DNA from: Halomonas alkalisoli
GTDB lineage: Bacteria > Pseudomonadota > Gammaproteobacteria > Pseudomonadales > Halomonadaceae
Assembly (NCBI RefSeq): GCF_021412585.1
Contig: NZ_JAKCMI010000021.1
Coordinates: 248,001 to 312,000, forward strand
DNA: 64,000 nucleotides
Direction: 5' to 3'
In this document: piece after piece, positions 16,906 through 25,251 of the stretch
Layout of the letters: each line of letters opens with the position of its first letter
Numbering within the stretch: position 1 is the stretch's first letter
Notes under the pieces: generated by a model
Database searches by the model: none
Seen by the model: only the letters and a program-made list of their open reading frames with translations
Told to the model about the DNA's origin: nothing
Program-made: the position numbers and the translations under genes

Positions 16906-17948
16906 AGCCTGCCCGGCCAGCGCAGCACCATGATCGCCAGCACGTTGCGATGCTCCCCCCGCGCCAGATCGGCCGACCCCGCGGTTGAGGGAATGATGCC
17001 GGACTGGGGATCGATGGCCGCCACCAGTGAGTCGCGTATCCGGCCAACAGCAGGATGCTCCTCCTGCCCGGCCAGCAGGAAGCTCAGCGCCACTTCGGCC
17101 TGGATGTCCTCGGTGGCGCTGGCCAGAATCCTGTCGATGTCCTCCGCAAAGGACTCGAGTATCCAGACATAGTCCTGCGGATCCACCCAGCGTTGATAAT
17201 AACGGCTCGAAGCGATCACGAAGTGGGTCATGCCGTAGAGCTTGTTGTGATACTCCGCCTCGTCAAGCCAAGCGGCGCTACCGCCGGGGTATTGGCGACG
17301 AAAGGAGGCCACCACCTGCTCACGCAGGTCGGCGATGCCGAGCTGGTGGAGGAAGTAGACCTGGTTGGCCACCTGGGCGGCATAGATACCCATGACATCG
17401 GCATCGGTCAGGAAGTGCTCCCATGCCACACCGGCCAGGTAGTCGAGCGCTCGTTCGTGATGTGCTATTGCCGACGTGCCCAGCAGGCCATAGTAATCGG
17501 CCTGTGCCAATCGAAAGAGCAGCTGGCGGGCGAAGGGAATCTCGCCCCACTCGGCCAGCATTGCCCGCCGGGCCCGCTGCTTCGCGGTACGCTGCGGATA
17601 GCTCTCGACGATCTGGCGGCTGCGTACGGCGGCATAATCAGGGTCGGCCAGCCCTTCGATATCGTCTCGCAGCTGTTGCACCAGACGCCGACCGTGCTCA
17701 TGAGCGATCTCCCGATACCGCGGCTCCCCGGTGATGCGGTAGAGCCTCTGGGCATAGTGCCGCTGCTTGGCCATGGACAGCTCGGGTAGCGCTGCCTCAT
17801 AGACCGCCTGAATCGCCAGGCCCGCCTCGCGATGACGCTCACTCTCGACCTCCGTCGGTGCGGCGGCGCAGCCCGCCAGCAGCAGCACGAGCAGCCATCC
17901 ATACCAGAACGCGGCCCGGGGCCAGGGGTAATGGCGTCGCTCAGTCAT
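16869..17948 (-). CDS. DUF3541 family lipoprotein
   Basis: A 359-residue protein with a lipoprotein signal peptide: basic start, hydrophobic core, lipobox LAGC with C27 as the expected lipidation site. The rest is almost entirely helical and rich in Tyr and Arg, without recognisable catalytic motifs; the sequence resembles the DUF3541 family. It begins 8 bases inside the upstream TRIC channel gene, so the two are translationally coupled. The last 37 bases overlap the convergent acyltransferase gene. Function unknown. Confidence 0.6.
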   Translation of the reverse strand: MTERRHYPWPRAAFWYGWLLVLLLAGCAAAPTEVESERHREAGLAIQAVYEAALPELSMAKQRHYAQRLYRITGEPRYREIAHEHGRRLVQQLRDDIEGLADPDYAAVRSRQIVESYPQRTAKQRARRAMLAEWGEIPFARQLLFRLAQADYYGLLGTSAIAHHERALDYLAGVAWEHFLTDADVMGIYAAQVANQVYFLHQLGIADLREQVVASFRRQYPGGSAAWLDEAEYHNKLYGMTHFVIASSRYYQRWVDPQDYVWILESFAEDIDRILASATEDIQAEVALSFLLAGQEEHPAVGRIRDSLVAAIDPQSGIIPSTAGSADLARGEHRNVLAIMVLRWPGRLYPGPDLSLMGL

Positions 17949-18690
17949 CTCTCTCTCCTCGGCTGTTCCCGCCGCGCTTCTGGCGAATCATCCTGACCCT
18001 CGCCTTGGTTCGAGTCGGTGGCGGTGGCGTCTCGTCATGCCCCGCTTCATCCTTGGCCGGTGCCGGGGGCGCTATCTCCACCCAGGCGAACACCGGCAGC
18101 GACAGCCGCCAATAGATGGCCGCCAGCCGCAAGCCAAGCGTCATCAGCAGCGCCAGGGAGATCGTCAAGGCCCAGGGAGCCTCGAGCCCATAGAGCACGA
18201 CATAGGTAATGCCGCCGGCAATGGAGGCCGTGGCATAGATCTCCTGGCGCAGCACCATGGGTACCTGGTGCGCCAGGACATCTCGCACCATGCCGCCGGC
18301 CACCCCCGTCAACAGCCCCATCAGCACCGCCACCGCGCCGGGCGTACCGAGCTGCAGGGCCTTGTGGGTGCCGATAGCGGTGAACAGCGCCAGGCCGAAG
18401 GCGTCGGCCACCGGCAGGAAGATGCGTGACAGACGGTGAATGTAATGAAAGCCGATGATCGAAACCCCGACGGTGGCCAGGATCACCCAGAGATAGGTGG
18501 GGTCCGCCACCCAGAAGACAGGGCGCACGCCCAGCACCAGGTCACGCAGGGTGCCACCGCCGATGCCGGTCACCGCCGCCAGCACCAGCATGCCGAAGGG
18601 ATCCATCCGCGAGCGACAGGCGAGTATCACGCCCGAGAGTGCGAAGACGATCACCCCCGCCATGTCCAGCCAGTAAACCATGCTCGTCAA
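17941..18690 (-). CDS. TRIC-type cation channel family protein (UPF0126)
   Basis: An inner-membrane protein of 249 residues with seven hydrophobic helices and two inverted repeats carrying GIGGGTLRDLVLG and GVAGGMVRDVLAHQVP, the signature of the bacterial TRIC/UPF0126 family (for example YicG). Bacterial members conduct monovalent cations. The C-terminal 45 residues are hydrophilic and basic. A TTG start at 18690 is chosen because AAAGGAGG is placed six bases before it; the ATG at 18681 would be 15 bases away. It overlaps the DUF3541 lipoprotein gene by 8 bases. Confidence 0.8.
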   Translation of the reverse strand: MTSMVYWLDMAGVIVFALSGVILACRSRMDPFGMLVLAAVTGIGGGTLRDLVLGVRPVFWVADPTYLWVILATVGVSIIGFHYIHRLSRIFLPVADAFGLALFTAIGTHKALQLGTPGAVAVLMGLLTGVAGGMVRDVLAHQVPMVLRQEIYATASIAGGITYVVLYGLEAPWALTISLALLMTLGLRLAAIYWRLSLPVFAWVEIAPPAPAKDEAGHDETPPPPTRTKARVRMIRQKRGGNSRGERDD

Positions 18691-18736
18691 CGCTTGCCTC
18701 CTTTCCTGCCCACGGGCGCGCTAGCAGCGCGGCGCC

Positions 18737-19333
18737 TCACTGATAGGTCACGACCAGGAAGCCCACCAGCTCGTCATCGCCGCTGTTCTCGATGGTGTGC
18801 TCCAGGTCGGCATGGTAGTGCGCCGAGTCGCCGGGGCTCAGTACACAGTCATTGTCGCCGGCCTGTACCCGTGCCCTTCCCTGGGTAATGGTCAGCAGCT
18901 CGCGGGTGCCCTCGAAGTGGGGTGCACTGTGCAGGCGTGCCCGGGGGGCGATGCGGATCTCGTAGAACTCCACATTCTTTTCCAGGTGCAGGGGGGAGAG
19001 GGTACGAATCCGGCACTCCTGATCGTCGCGGAAGAGCTGGCTGGTATCGTCGCTGCGCACCAGCTCGATGCGCGATGCCGCCCAGGGCTGGTCCACCAGC
19101 TCACCGATATTCAACCCGAACGCCTGGGCGATGCGCAGGGTAACCGCCAGGGTGGGGTTGGCCCGGCCACGCTCGATCTGGCTGAGCATCGAGCGGCTGA
19201 CTCCCGAAGCCGCGGCTAGCTGCTCCAGCGTGAGCCCGCGCTTCTTGCGCAGCTCGATCACGCGGCTCGAAAGGACCTGGCTGCCCGCTTCACCCTGCGG
19301 ATCGGCTGCTGTCGTTCTGTCGTTCAACACCAC
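18737..19333 (-). CDS. XRE-family regulator with cupin sensor domain
   Basis: A transcription factor of 198 residues. The N-terminal helix-turn-helix (about 22-76) reads LRKKRGLTLEQLAAASGVSR followed by MLSQIERGRANPTL. The C-terminal cupin (about 110-195) has HFEGTRELLTITQG and LSPGDSAHYHADLEHTIEN. It is divergent from tdh-kbl, so control of threonine breakdown is the simplest guess. GTG codons at 19333 and 19330 are both possible starts; AGGAG lies four or seven bases upstream. The cupin His residues may bind a metal or small ligand. Confidence 0.85.
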   Translation of the reverse strand: MVLNDRTTAADPQGEAGSQVLSSRVIELRKKRGLTLEQLAAASGVSRSMLSQIERGRANPTLAVTLRIAQAFGLNIGELVDQPWAASRIELVRSDDTSQLFRDDQECRIRTLSPLHLEKNVEFYEIRIAPRARLHSAPHFEGTRELLTITQGRARVQAGDNDCVLSPGDSAHYHADLEHTIENSGDDELVGFLVVTYQ

Positions 19334-19436
19334 ACTCCTCTATACCGATACCTATGACCGCGACTCATCACTACTGCCTAGTACGGCGACACAGCACTGC
19401 TGCCTATGGACGGAGCCTAAAGCCACGACAAATTCC

Positions 19437-19503
19437 ACCATAAGGGAATTTAGTCTTGCATGATGGATATATTCTGCGATACTGGATTTACATCCCTTAT
19501 AGT
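19437..19503. promoter_or_regulatory. Candidate operator pair between XRE-cupin regulator and tdh
   Basis: ACCATAAGGGA (19437-19447) and TCCCTTATAGT (19493-19503) are inverted copies with ten of eleven bases matching, spaced by 45 bp. They bracket a possible sigma-70 promoter facing tdh (TTGCAT 19456-19461, GATACT 19478-19483, spacing 16). The arrangement fits two sites bound by the divergent regulator. The 19334-19613 gap holds nothing else recognisable. Confidence 0.4.
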
Positions 19504-19613
19504 AAACGCCCTGGCTTGAATTGCCAGCACACTCGCACAAGCCACGACCCAGAAGCCGCATTTCGACAAGCCACTCACCGACAAAACATCATCGACAAAC
19601 AAAAGGTAGAGAC

Positions 19614-20642
19614 ATGAAAGCACTGGTCAAGAAAGAGGCCGCACCGGGCCTCTGGCTGGAAGACGTTCCGGACCCCGAGCTCGGTATCAACGACGTCCTG
19701 ATCAAGGTGAAGCGTACTGCCATCTGCGGTACCGACATGCATATCTACAATTGGGACAGCTGGGCCCGGAAGACCATCCCGACCCCCATGGTGGTGGGCC
19801 ACGAGTTCGTCGGCGAGATCGTCGAGGTCGGCTCCAACGTGAATGACTTCAAGCCGGGCCAGATCGTTTCCGGTGAAGGCCACGTGGTCTGTGGGCGCTG
19901 CCGCAACTGCCTGGCCGGGCGCCGCCACCTCTGCGCCTTCACCAGCGGGATCGGCGTCAACCGGCCCGGCGCCTTCGCCGAGTACGTGGCCCTGCCCATG
20001 TCAAACGTCTGGGAGCACGCCCCGGGCATCGACCTGGACGTGGCCGCGCTGTTCGACCCGCTGGGCAATGCCGTACACACGGCCCTGCAGTATGACCTGC
20101 TGGGCGAGGACGTACTGATTACCGGTGCCGGCCCCATCGGCGCCATGGCGGCGGCGGTGTGCCGCCATGCCGGCGCACGCCATGTGGTGATCACCGACCT
20201 CAACCCCGAGCGCCTGGCACTGGCCGCTCGCCTTGGCGCCACTCGCACGGTGGACGTCCGCCACGAGAGCCTGGCCGAGGTTCAGCGCGACCTGGGCCTC
20301 AGCGAAGGCTTCGACGTCGGCCTGGAGATGTCCGGCAGCCCCGCCGCCTTCCGCGACATGCTCGCCAACATGTGCCACGGCGGCAAGGTGGCAATGCTCG
20401 GCATCCCCACCGAGGAGATCGCCATCGACTGGAACACGGTGATCTTCAACATGCTGACGCTGAAGGGCATCTATGGCCGTGAGATGTACGAGACCTGGTA
20501 CAAGATGTCGGTCATGATCGAATCCGGCCTCGATATCTCCCCGGTAATCACCCATCGCCTGCCCTTCACCGAGTTCCAGCACGGTTTCGATGCCATGCTG
20601 TCCGGCGAGGCCAGCAAAGTCGTTCTGAACTGGGAGTCATGA
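19614..20642 (+). CDS. tdh: L-threonine 3-dehydrogenase
   Basis: Zinc- and NAD-dependent oxidation of L-threonine to 2-amino-3-ketobutyrate, the first step of threonine conversion to glycine. 342 residues, one more than E. coli Tdh. The catalytic zinc residues C38, H63 and E64 are in place, and the structural zinc has four cysteines at 93, 96, 99 and 107. The Rossmann motif GAGPIGAM lies near 173. The start is ATG 19614, with AAAAGG nine bases upstream. kbl follows one base after the stop, so the two form an operon, read divergently from the XRE-cupin regulator. Confidence 0.97.
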   Translation: MKALVKKEAAPGLWLEDVPDPELGINDVLIKVKRTAICGTDMHIYNWDSWARKTIPTPMVVGHEFVGEIVEVGSNVNDFKPGQIVSGEGHVVCGRCRNCLAGRRHLCAFTSGIGVNRPGAFAEYVALPMSNVWEHAPGIDLDVAALFDPLGNAVHTALQYDLLGEDVLITGAGPIGAMAAAVCRHAGARHVVITDLNPERLALAARLGATRTVDVRHESLAEVQRDLGLSEGFDVGLEMSGSPAAFRDMLANMCHGGKVAMLGIPTEEIAIDWNTVIFNMLTLKGIYGREMYETWYKMSVMIESGLDISPVITHRLPFTEFQHGFDAMLSGEASKVVLNWES

Positions 20643-20643
20643 C

Positions 20644-21834
20644 ATGTACGGAGCCTTTCAACAGCATCTGCAGCACGAACTCGACGCCATCCAGGAGGCG
20701 GGCCTCTACAAGCATGAGCGCCAGCTGACCACGCCCCAGGGGGCCCATGTCGGCATCAACCAGGGTCGCGAGGTGCTCAACCTCTGCGCCAACAACTACC
20801 TGGGCCTGGCCCAGCACCCCGAGGTCAATGCCGCCGCCAGGGCCGGCCTCGACAAGTGGGGCTACGGACTGGCATCGGTGCGTTTCATCTGCGGCACCCA
20901 GAGCCTGCACAAGCAGCTGGAAGAGAAGCTCAGCGCGTTTCTGGGCACCGAGGATACGATCCTCTACCCCTCCTGCTTCGATGCCAACGGCGGCCTGTTC
21001 GAGACCCTGCTCGGCGCAGAAGACGCCGTGATCTCGGACGAACTCAACCATGCCAGCATCATCGACGGCGTGCGGCTCAGCAAGGCGAAGCGCTATCGCT
21101 ACCGCAACCGCGACATGGCCGACCTGGAAGCGCAGCTCAAGGCCGCCGATCGCGACGGCGCACGCTTCAAGCTGATCACCAGCGACGGGGTCTTCTCCAT
21201 GGATGGCTATATCGCCCCGCTCGACGAGATCTGCGATCTGGCCGAGCGCTATGGTGCCCTGGTGCACTTCGACGACTGCCATGCCACCGGCTTCGTCGGG
21301 GACGGCGGCCGCGGCACCCACGAGTTCCGTGGCTGCATGGACCGCGTGGACATCACCACCGGCACCCTGGGCAAGGCGCTGGGCGGCGCCAGCGGCGGCT
21401 ATACCAGCGGCAAGCGCAAAATCGTCGAACTGCTGCGCCAGCGTTCGCGCCCCTATCTGTTCTCCAATACCGTGGCCCCGCCGGTGGTGGCCGGCGCCCT
21501 GAAGGCGCTGCAACTGGCCGGCGAGTCCGAAGCGCTGCGCGAGCGGCTCAGGGAGAACACGGCGCTCTTCCGTTCCGGCCTGGAGTCGCTGGGCTTCGAA
21601 CTGCTGCCCGGCGAGCACCCCATCGTGCCGGTGATGCTTCACGACGCCACCGTGGCCGCCCGCTTCGCCGAGGAAATGCTCAAGGAGGGCGTCTACGTGA
21701 TTGCCTTCTCCTTCCCCGTGGTGCCCAAGGGCCGTGCCCGCATCCGTACCCAGATGTCGGCGGCGCTGACCCGCGACGACCTGGAATTCGCCCTGGCCGC
21801 CTTCGGGCGCGTGAAAGAGCGCCTGGGGCTCTAA
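20644..21834 (+). CDS. kbl: Glycine C-acetyltransferase (2-amino-3-ketobutyrate CoA ligase)
   Basis: PLP enzyme that cleaves 2-amino-3-ketobutyrate with CoA into glycine and acetyl-CoA, completing the Tdh pathway. 396 residues against 398 in E. coli. The PLP lysine is K244 in [21 protein letters not shown] supplies the cofactor aspartate; [12 protein letters not shown] marks the N-terminal substrate arm. It starts immediately after tdh. The glycine produced could feed folate and betaine metabolism, in keeping with the neighbouring osmolyte transporter. Confidence 0.97.
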   Translation: MYGAFQQHLQHELDAIQEAGLYKHERQLTTPQGAHVGINQGREVLNLCANNYLGLAQHPEVNAAARAGLDKWGYGLASVRFICGTQSLHKQLEEKLSAFLGTEDTILYPSCFDANGGLFETLLGAEDAVISDELNHASIIDGVRLSKAKRYRYRNRDMADLEAQLKAADRDGARFKLITSDGVFSMDGYIAPLDEICDLAERYGALVHFDDCHATGFVGDGGRGTHEFRGCMDRVDITTGTLGKALGGASGGYTSGKRKIVELLRQRSRPYLFSNTVAPPVVAGALKALQLAGESEALRERLRENTALFRSGLESLGFELLPGEHPIVPVMLHDATVAARFAEEMLKEGVYVIAFSFPVVPKGRARIRTQMSAALTRDDLEFALAAFGRVKERLGL

Positions 21835-21919
21835 ACCGGAATCCATGCAGGTGAATCTATTTACGCTACCCTTTTTCGTATCAGGTAATTAATAGCGAGG
21901 CCGCTCACCTCTTGAACAC

Positions 21920-21985
21920 CGCGGCACTGTCGAGGAACTGCCGAGGAATTACCGAGACAGTACCGAGACAGTGCCGAAGAAGCAG
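21920..21985. repeat. Six degenerate 11-bp tandem units in the proV leader
   Basis: Units in 11-bp register: CGCGGCACTGT, CGAGGAACTGC, CGAGGAATTAC, CGAGACAGTAC, CGAGACAGTGC, CGAAGAAGCAG. The last runs into the proV ribosome binding site (AGGAGGA 21984-21990). The array also contains a perfect 9-bp inverted repeat, GGCACTGTC (21923-21931) with GACAGTGCC (21967-21975). It is either a leader-RNA structure or a row of protein-binding half-sites on one DNA face. No known family of leader is recognised. Confidence 0.7.
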
Positions 21986-21996
21986 GAGGACCCGGT

Positions 21997-23253
21997 TTGA
22001 TACGCGCAGAGGGTGTCACCAAGATCTTCGGCTCGGCCCCGTCAACGGCGCTGCCGCTTATGGAGGCGGGCAAGGGCAAGAGTGAGATTCAGGCTGAGAC
22101 AGGCCAGGTGGTGGGGGTTCACGGCGTCAGTTTCACCCTGGAGCCCGGTGAGGTGTTCGTCATCATGGGGCTCTCGGGCAGCGGCAAGTCGACCCTGATT
22201 CGCTGCATCAACCGGCTCTTCGAACCCACCGCCGGGCACATCTTCTTCCAGCATCCCGACGAGGGGGAGCTCGACATCACCCGCCTCTCGGACGAGCGCC
22301 TGCGCCTGCTGCGCAAGTACCACATGAGCATGGTCTTCCAGCATTTCGCGCTCTTTCCCCACCGCAGCGTGCTCGACAATGTGGCCTACGGCCTGGAGGT
22401 CCAGGGCAAACCGCGTGAGGAACGCCAGCGCCACGCCCAGGAGATGCTGGAGATGGTCGGGCTCGGCGACTGGGGCCAAGCCTACCCGTCCGAGCTCTCC
22501 GGGGGCATGCAGCAGCGGGTCGGGCTGGCCCGGGCGCTGGCCACCGACGCCAGGGTGCTGCTGATGGACGAGCCCTTCTCGGCCCTGGACCCATTGATCA
22601 AGGTCAACATGCAGCAGGAGCTGAAGAGGATTCAGGCGCGGCTCGGTCGCACCATCCTGTTCATCACCCACGACCTGGACGAGGCCATGCACATTGGCGA
22701 TCACATCGCCATCATGGAAGAGGGCCAGGTGGTCCAGCTCGGTACCCCCGAAGATATCCTGGTCAACCCGCGAACCGAGTACGTGGCCCGCTTCGTCGAG
22801 CACGCCGACCCCACCGGGGTCATCACCGCCGGCACCATTGCCCTGCCCTTCGACAGCCAGGCCTTCACGACCCAGAGCGAGAGCGACGGCTTGCGCTTTG
22901 TCGCCGCAAACGACCTGACGGAGCTGCACTATGGCCTGGACGACCAGGGCCGGCTGCACGAGGCCCGGCTGGGCGAGCAAAGGCTCGAGATCCGCTCGCT
23001 CGAAGAGGTGCTCGAAAGCGAGGCACGCGGCGCCCGCCGTGCGGATCTGCTGATGCACTGCCCACGCGAGACAGTGCTGCGTCAGGTGCTGCGCGGCCGC
23101 ACCCGCACCGCGCTGCCGACGCTGGTGACCAACGCCGAGGGCCGCGTCACCGGCTTGATCGACGAGCCCCAGCTGATCCGCGGCATCCTCGAAAAGCGCG
23201 GGCCAAGCCCCGACAGTGAGCCGCAGCCCGCAGCAGAGGAGGCGTCATCATGA
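21997..23253 (+). CDS. proV: Glycine betaine/proline ABC transporter, ATP-binding protein
   Basis: ATPase of an osmoprotectant importer, 418 residues. Walker A is GLSGSGKST (about 64-72), the signature LSGGMQQRVGLARAL, Walker B LLMDEPFSALDP, and the H-loop FITHDLDEAMH. A C-terminal extension (about 290-400) has the length of the CBS-type domain that senses osmotic strength in ProV/OpuA. The start is TTG 21997, because AGGAGGA stands six bases before it and the family N-terminus (IRAEGVTKIFG) follows at once. proW overlaps by four bases. Confidence 0.95.
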   Translation: MIRAEGVTKIFGSAPSTALPLMEAGKGKSEIQAETGQVVGVHGVSFTLEPGEVFVIMGLSGSGKSTLIRCINRLFEPTAGHIFFQHPDEGELDITRLSDERLRLLRKYHMSMVFQHFALFPHRSVLDNVAYGLEVQGKPREERQRHAQEMLEMVGLGDWGQAYPSELSGGMQQRVGLARALATDARVLLMDEPFSALDPLIKVNMQQELKRIQARLGRTILFITHDLDEAMHIGDHIAIMEEGQVVQLGTPEDILVNPRTEYVARFVEHADPTGVITAGTIALPFDSQAFTTQSESDGLRFVAANDLTELHYGLDDQGRLHEARLGEQRLEIRSLEEVLESEARGARRADLLMHCPRETVLRQVLRGRTRTALPTLVTNAEGRVTGLIDEPQLIRGILEKRGPSPDSEPQPAAEEASS

Positions 23254-24143
23254 GCGAGTTCCTCGAATTCCTGCGCCAGTTGATCACCGATCCGTTCGGG
23301 CTGCTCGACGCCCTGCCGGTGCGACAGTGGATCACCGACGCGGTCAACTGGATCGTCGGCAACTTCCGCGACTTCTTCCGGACCTATGTCAGCCCGCCGG
23401 TGCGGGGCGTCATGGGATTCATCCAGACGATCCTGGCGGCCATCCCTCCCGGCCTGTTCCTGATCGGTATCTTCCTGATCGGCTGGTGGGCCGCCACCTG
23501 GCGGGTAGGGCTGTTCAGCCTGATCGCCTTCGCCCTGGTAGGCTTCATGGGCGTCTGGGATGCGCTGGTGGTCACCCTCTCGCTGGTCGCCACAGCGGTG
23601 CTGTTCTGCATGCTGATCGGCCTTCCGCTGGGCATTCTCTGTTCGCGCAGCGACCGTTTCGCCAACGCGATGCGTCCGGTGCTCGACATCATGCAGACCA
23701 CCCCGCCCTTCGTCTATCTGGTACCCGCGGTGATGCTGTTCAGCATCGGTAACGTGCCGGGGCTGATAGCTACCATCATCTTCGCCATGCCACCGATGAT
23801 CCGGCTTACCAACCTGGGCATCCGCCAGGTGCGTCAGGAGTACATCGAAGCCGCGGTGGCCTTCGGCTCCACCCCGCGCCAGATCCTGTGGAAGGTGCAG
23901 TTTCCCCTGGCCCTGCCGACCATCATGGCCGGGCTCAACCAGACCATCATGCTGGCACTGTCGATGGTGGTGATCGCCGCCATCATCGGGGCCGGCGGCC
24001 TCGGCCTCGAGGTCTACGCCGGCCTGGAGCGGCTCAATATCGGCCAGGCCTTCGTCGGCGGCATCGGTATCGTGCTGCTGGCCATGGTCCTGGACCGGAT
24101 CACCCAGGGACTGGGCGAGAAGGCGCCCGGCAAGGGCAAGTAG
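23250..24143 (+). CDS. proW: Glycine betaine/proline ABC transporter, permease
   Basis: Inner-membrane channel subunit of 297 residues with about six to seven helices after an N-terminal soluble segment. The binding-protein-dependent permease loop near residue 200 (EYIEAAVAFGSTPRQILWKV) couples to the ATPase. Its ATG overlaps the proV stop by four bases, so translation is coupled. Shorter than E. coli ProW (354), mainly at the N-terminus, as in many halophile homologues. Confidence 0.95.
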   Translation: MSEFLEFLRQLITDPFGLLDALPVRQWITDAVNWIVGNFRDFFRTYVSPPVRGVMGFIQTILAAIPPGLFLIGIFLIGWWAATWRVGLFSLIAFALVGFMGVWDALVVTLSLVATAVLFCMLIGLPLGILCSRSDRFANAMRPVLDIMQTTPPFVYLVPAVMLFSIGNVPGLIATIIFAMPPMIRLTNLGIRQVRQEYIEAAVAFGSTPRQILWKVQFPLALPTIMAGLNQTIMLALSMVVIAAIIGAGGLGLEVYAGLERLNIGQAFVGGIGIVLLAMVLDRITQGLGEKAPGKGK

Positions 24144-24175
24144 TCCCGGTTGAAAATATGAACAGGAGGCATGTC

Positions 24176-25213
24176 ATGCACAGCACAACGACACTGCAAC
24201 ATCCGCTGAAGCACGCCACCCTGGCCCTGTCGGCCGCCTGCGCCCTGGGGTTAGCCACCCAGGCCATAGCGGAGACCGACCGCCCCGGCGAAGGCGTATC
24301 GGTACAGCCAGCCGTGGCGAGCTGGACCTCGGCGGTCCCCGTGAGCTGGGCGTTCGTCGAACTCCTCGAGGAGCTCGGCTACGATGTCCAGACTCCCATT
24401 TCGCTCTCCAACCCGGTCGCCTACCTGGCGATCAGCGAAGGCGATGCCGACTACTGGCCCAACGGCTGGTTTCCGCTGCACGACCCGCAGCTGCCAGACA
24501 ATTTCAGCGACGTCGCCACCCTCTTCGATCCCCACTGCCCGGCATGCGGCATCCAGGGCTATCTGGTGGATACCCCCTCAATCGAGGAGTACGGCATCAC
24601 CGGGATCGACGACTTCACCCGCGACGAGGTCAAGGCCGCCTTCGACGCCACCGGCGACGGCAAGGCCGACCTGTTCGGCTGCCCGCCGGGGTGGGGCTGC
24701 CACGAGGGCATCAACGCCATGCTCGACAAGTTCGAGCTGCGCGACCATATCAATCACGTGGATGCCGGCTATGCCGCCAACTTCGCCGAGGCGCTGTCGC
24801 GCATCCAGGCCGGCGAACCGGCACTCTATTACACCTGGGGGCCCAGCGCCTGGCTGCTCTCCCTGGTGCCCGGCAATGACGTGATGTGGATCAATGCCCC
24901 GGGCATCGTCGAGGACGAGGCCGAGCGGGCTGAAGGCGTCGAGGGCGCGGTCAGCGATCCCATCGAGATGGGCTTCGTTGCCGCCGATATTCAGGTTGCG
25001 GCCAACAACAACTTCCTCGAGGCCAACCCGGCCGCCGCCGAGCTGTTCCGCCAGGTGCGGTTGCCGCTGGAGTGGATCAGCGAAGTGGACGGTGCCATGG
25101 ACGAGCAGGACCTCACCGATGCCCAGGTCCGGCCACTGGTCGCCGAATGGATCGCCGACAACCGCGATACCGTCGACGAGTGGCTGTCAGCCGCCCGCAG
25201 TGCCGCCGAATAA
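24176..25213 (+). CDS. proX: Glycine betaine/proline ABC transporter, substrate-binding protein
   Basis: Periplasmic receptor of the importer, 345 residues with a signal peptide cleaved near TQAIA-ETDR. OpuAC/ProX-type sequence: ASWTSAVPVSWAFVELLEE, then GDADYWPNGWFPLH and ALYYTWGPSAWLL, whose tryptophans and tyrosines can form the aromatic cage for the quaternary ammonium group. The cysteine-containing CPACGIQ and GCPPGWGCHEG are also seen in ProX relatives. The start is ATG 24176, with AGGAGG six bases upstream; ATG 24158 lies before the binding site. Third gene of the operon; a terminator follows. Confidence 0.93.
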   Translation: MHSTTTLQHPLKHATLALSAACALGLATQAIAETDRPGEGVSVQPAVASWTSAVPVSWAFVELLEELGYDVQTPISLSNPVAYLAISEGDADYWPNGWFPLHDPQLPDNFSDVATLFDPHCPACGIQGYLVDTPSIEEYGITGIDDFTRDEVKAAFDATGDGKADLFGCPPGWGCHEGINAMLDKFELRDHINHVDAGYAANFAEALSRIQAGEPALYYTWGPSAWLLSLVPGNDVMWINAPGIVEDEAERAEGVEGAVSDPIEMGFVAADIQVAANNNFLEANPAAAELFRQVRLPLEWISEVDGAMDEQDLTDAQVRPLVAEWIADNRDTVDEWLSAARSAAE

Positions 25214-25251
25214 ACCCCGGAGCATCGCTCGCCGGTATCGGCACTGCGCCA

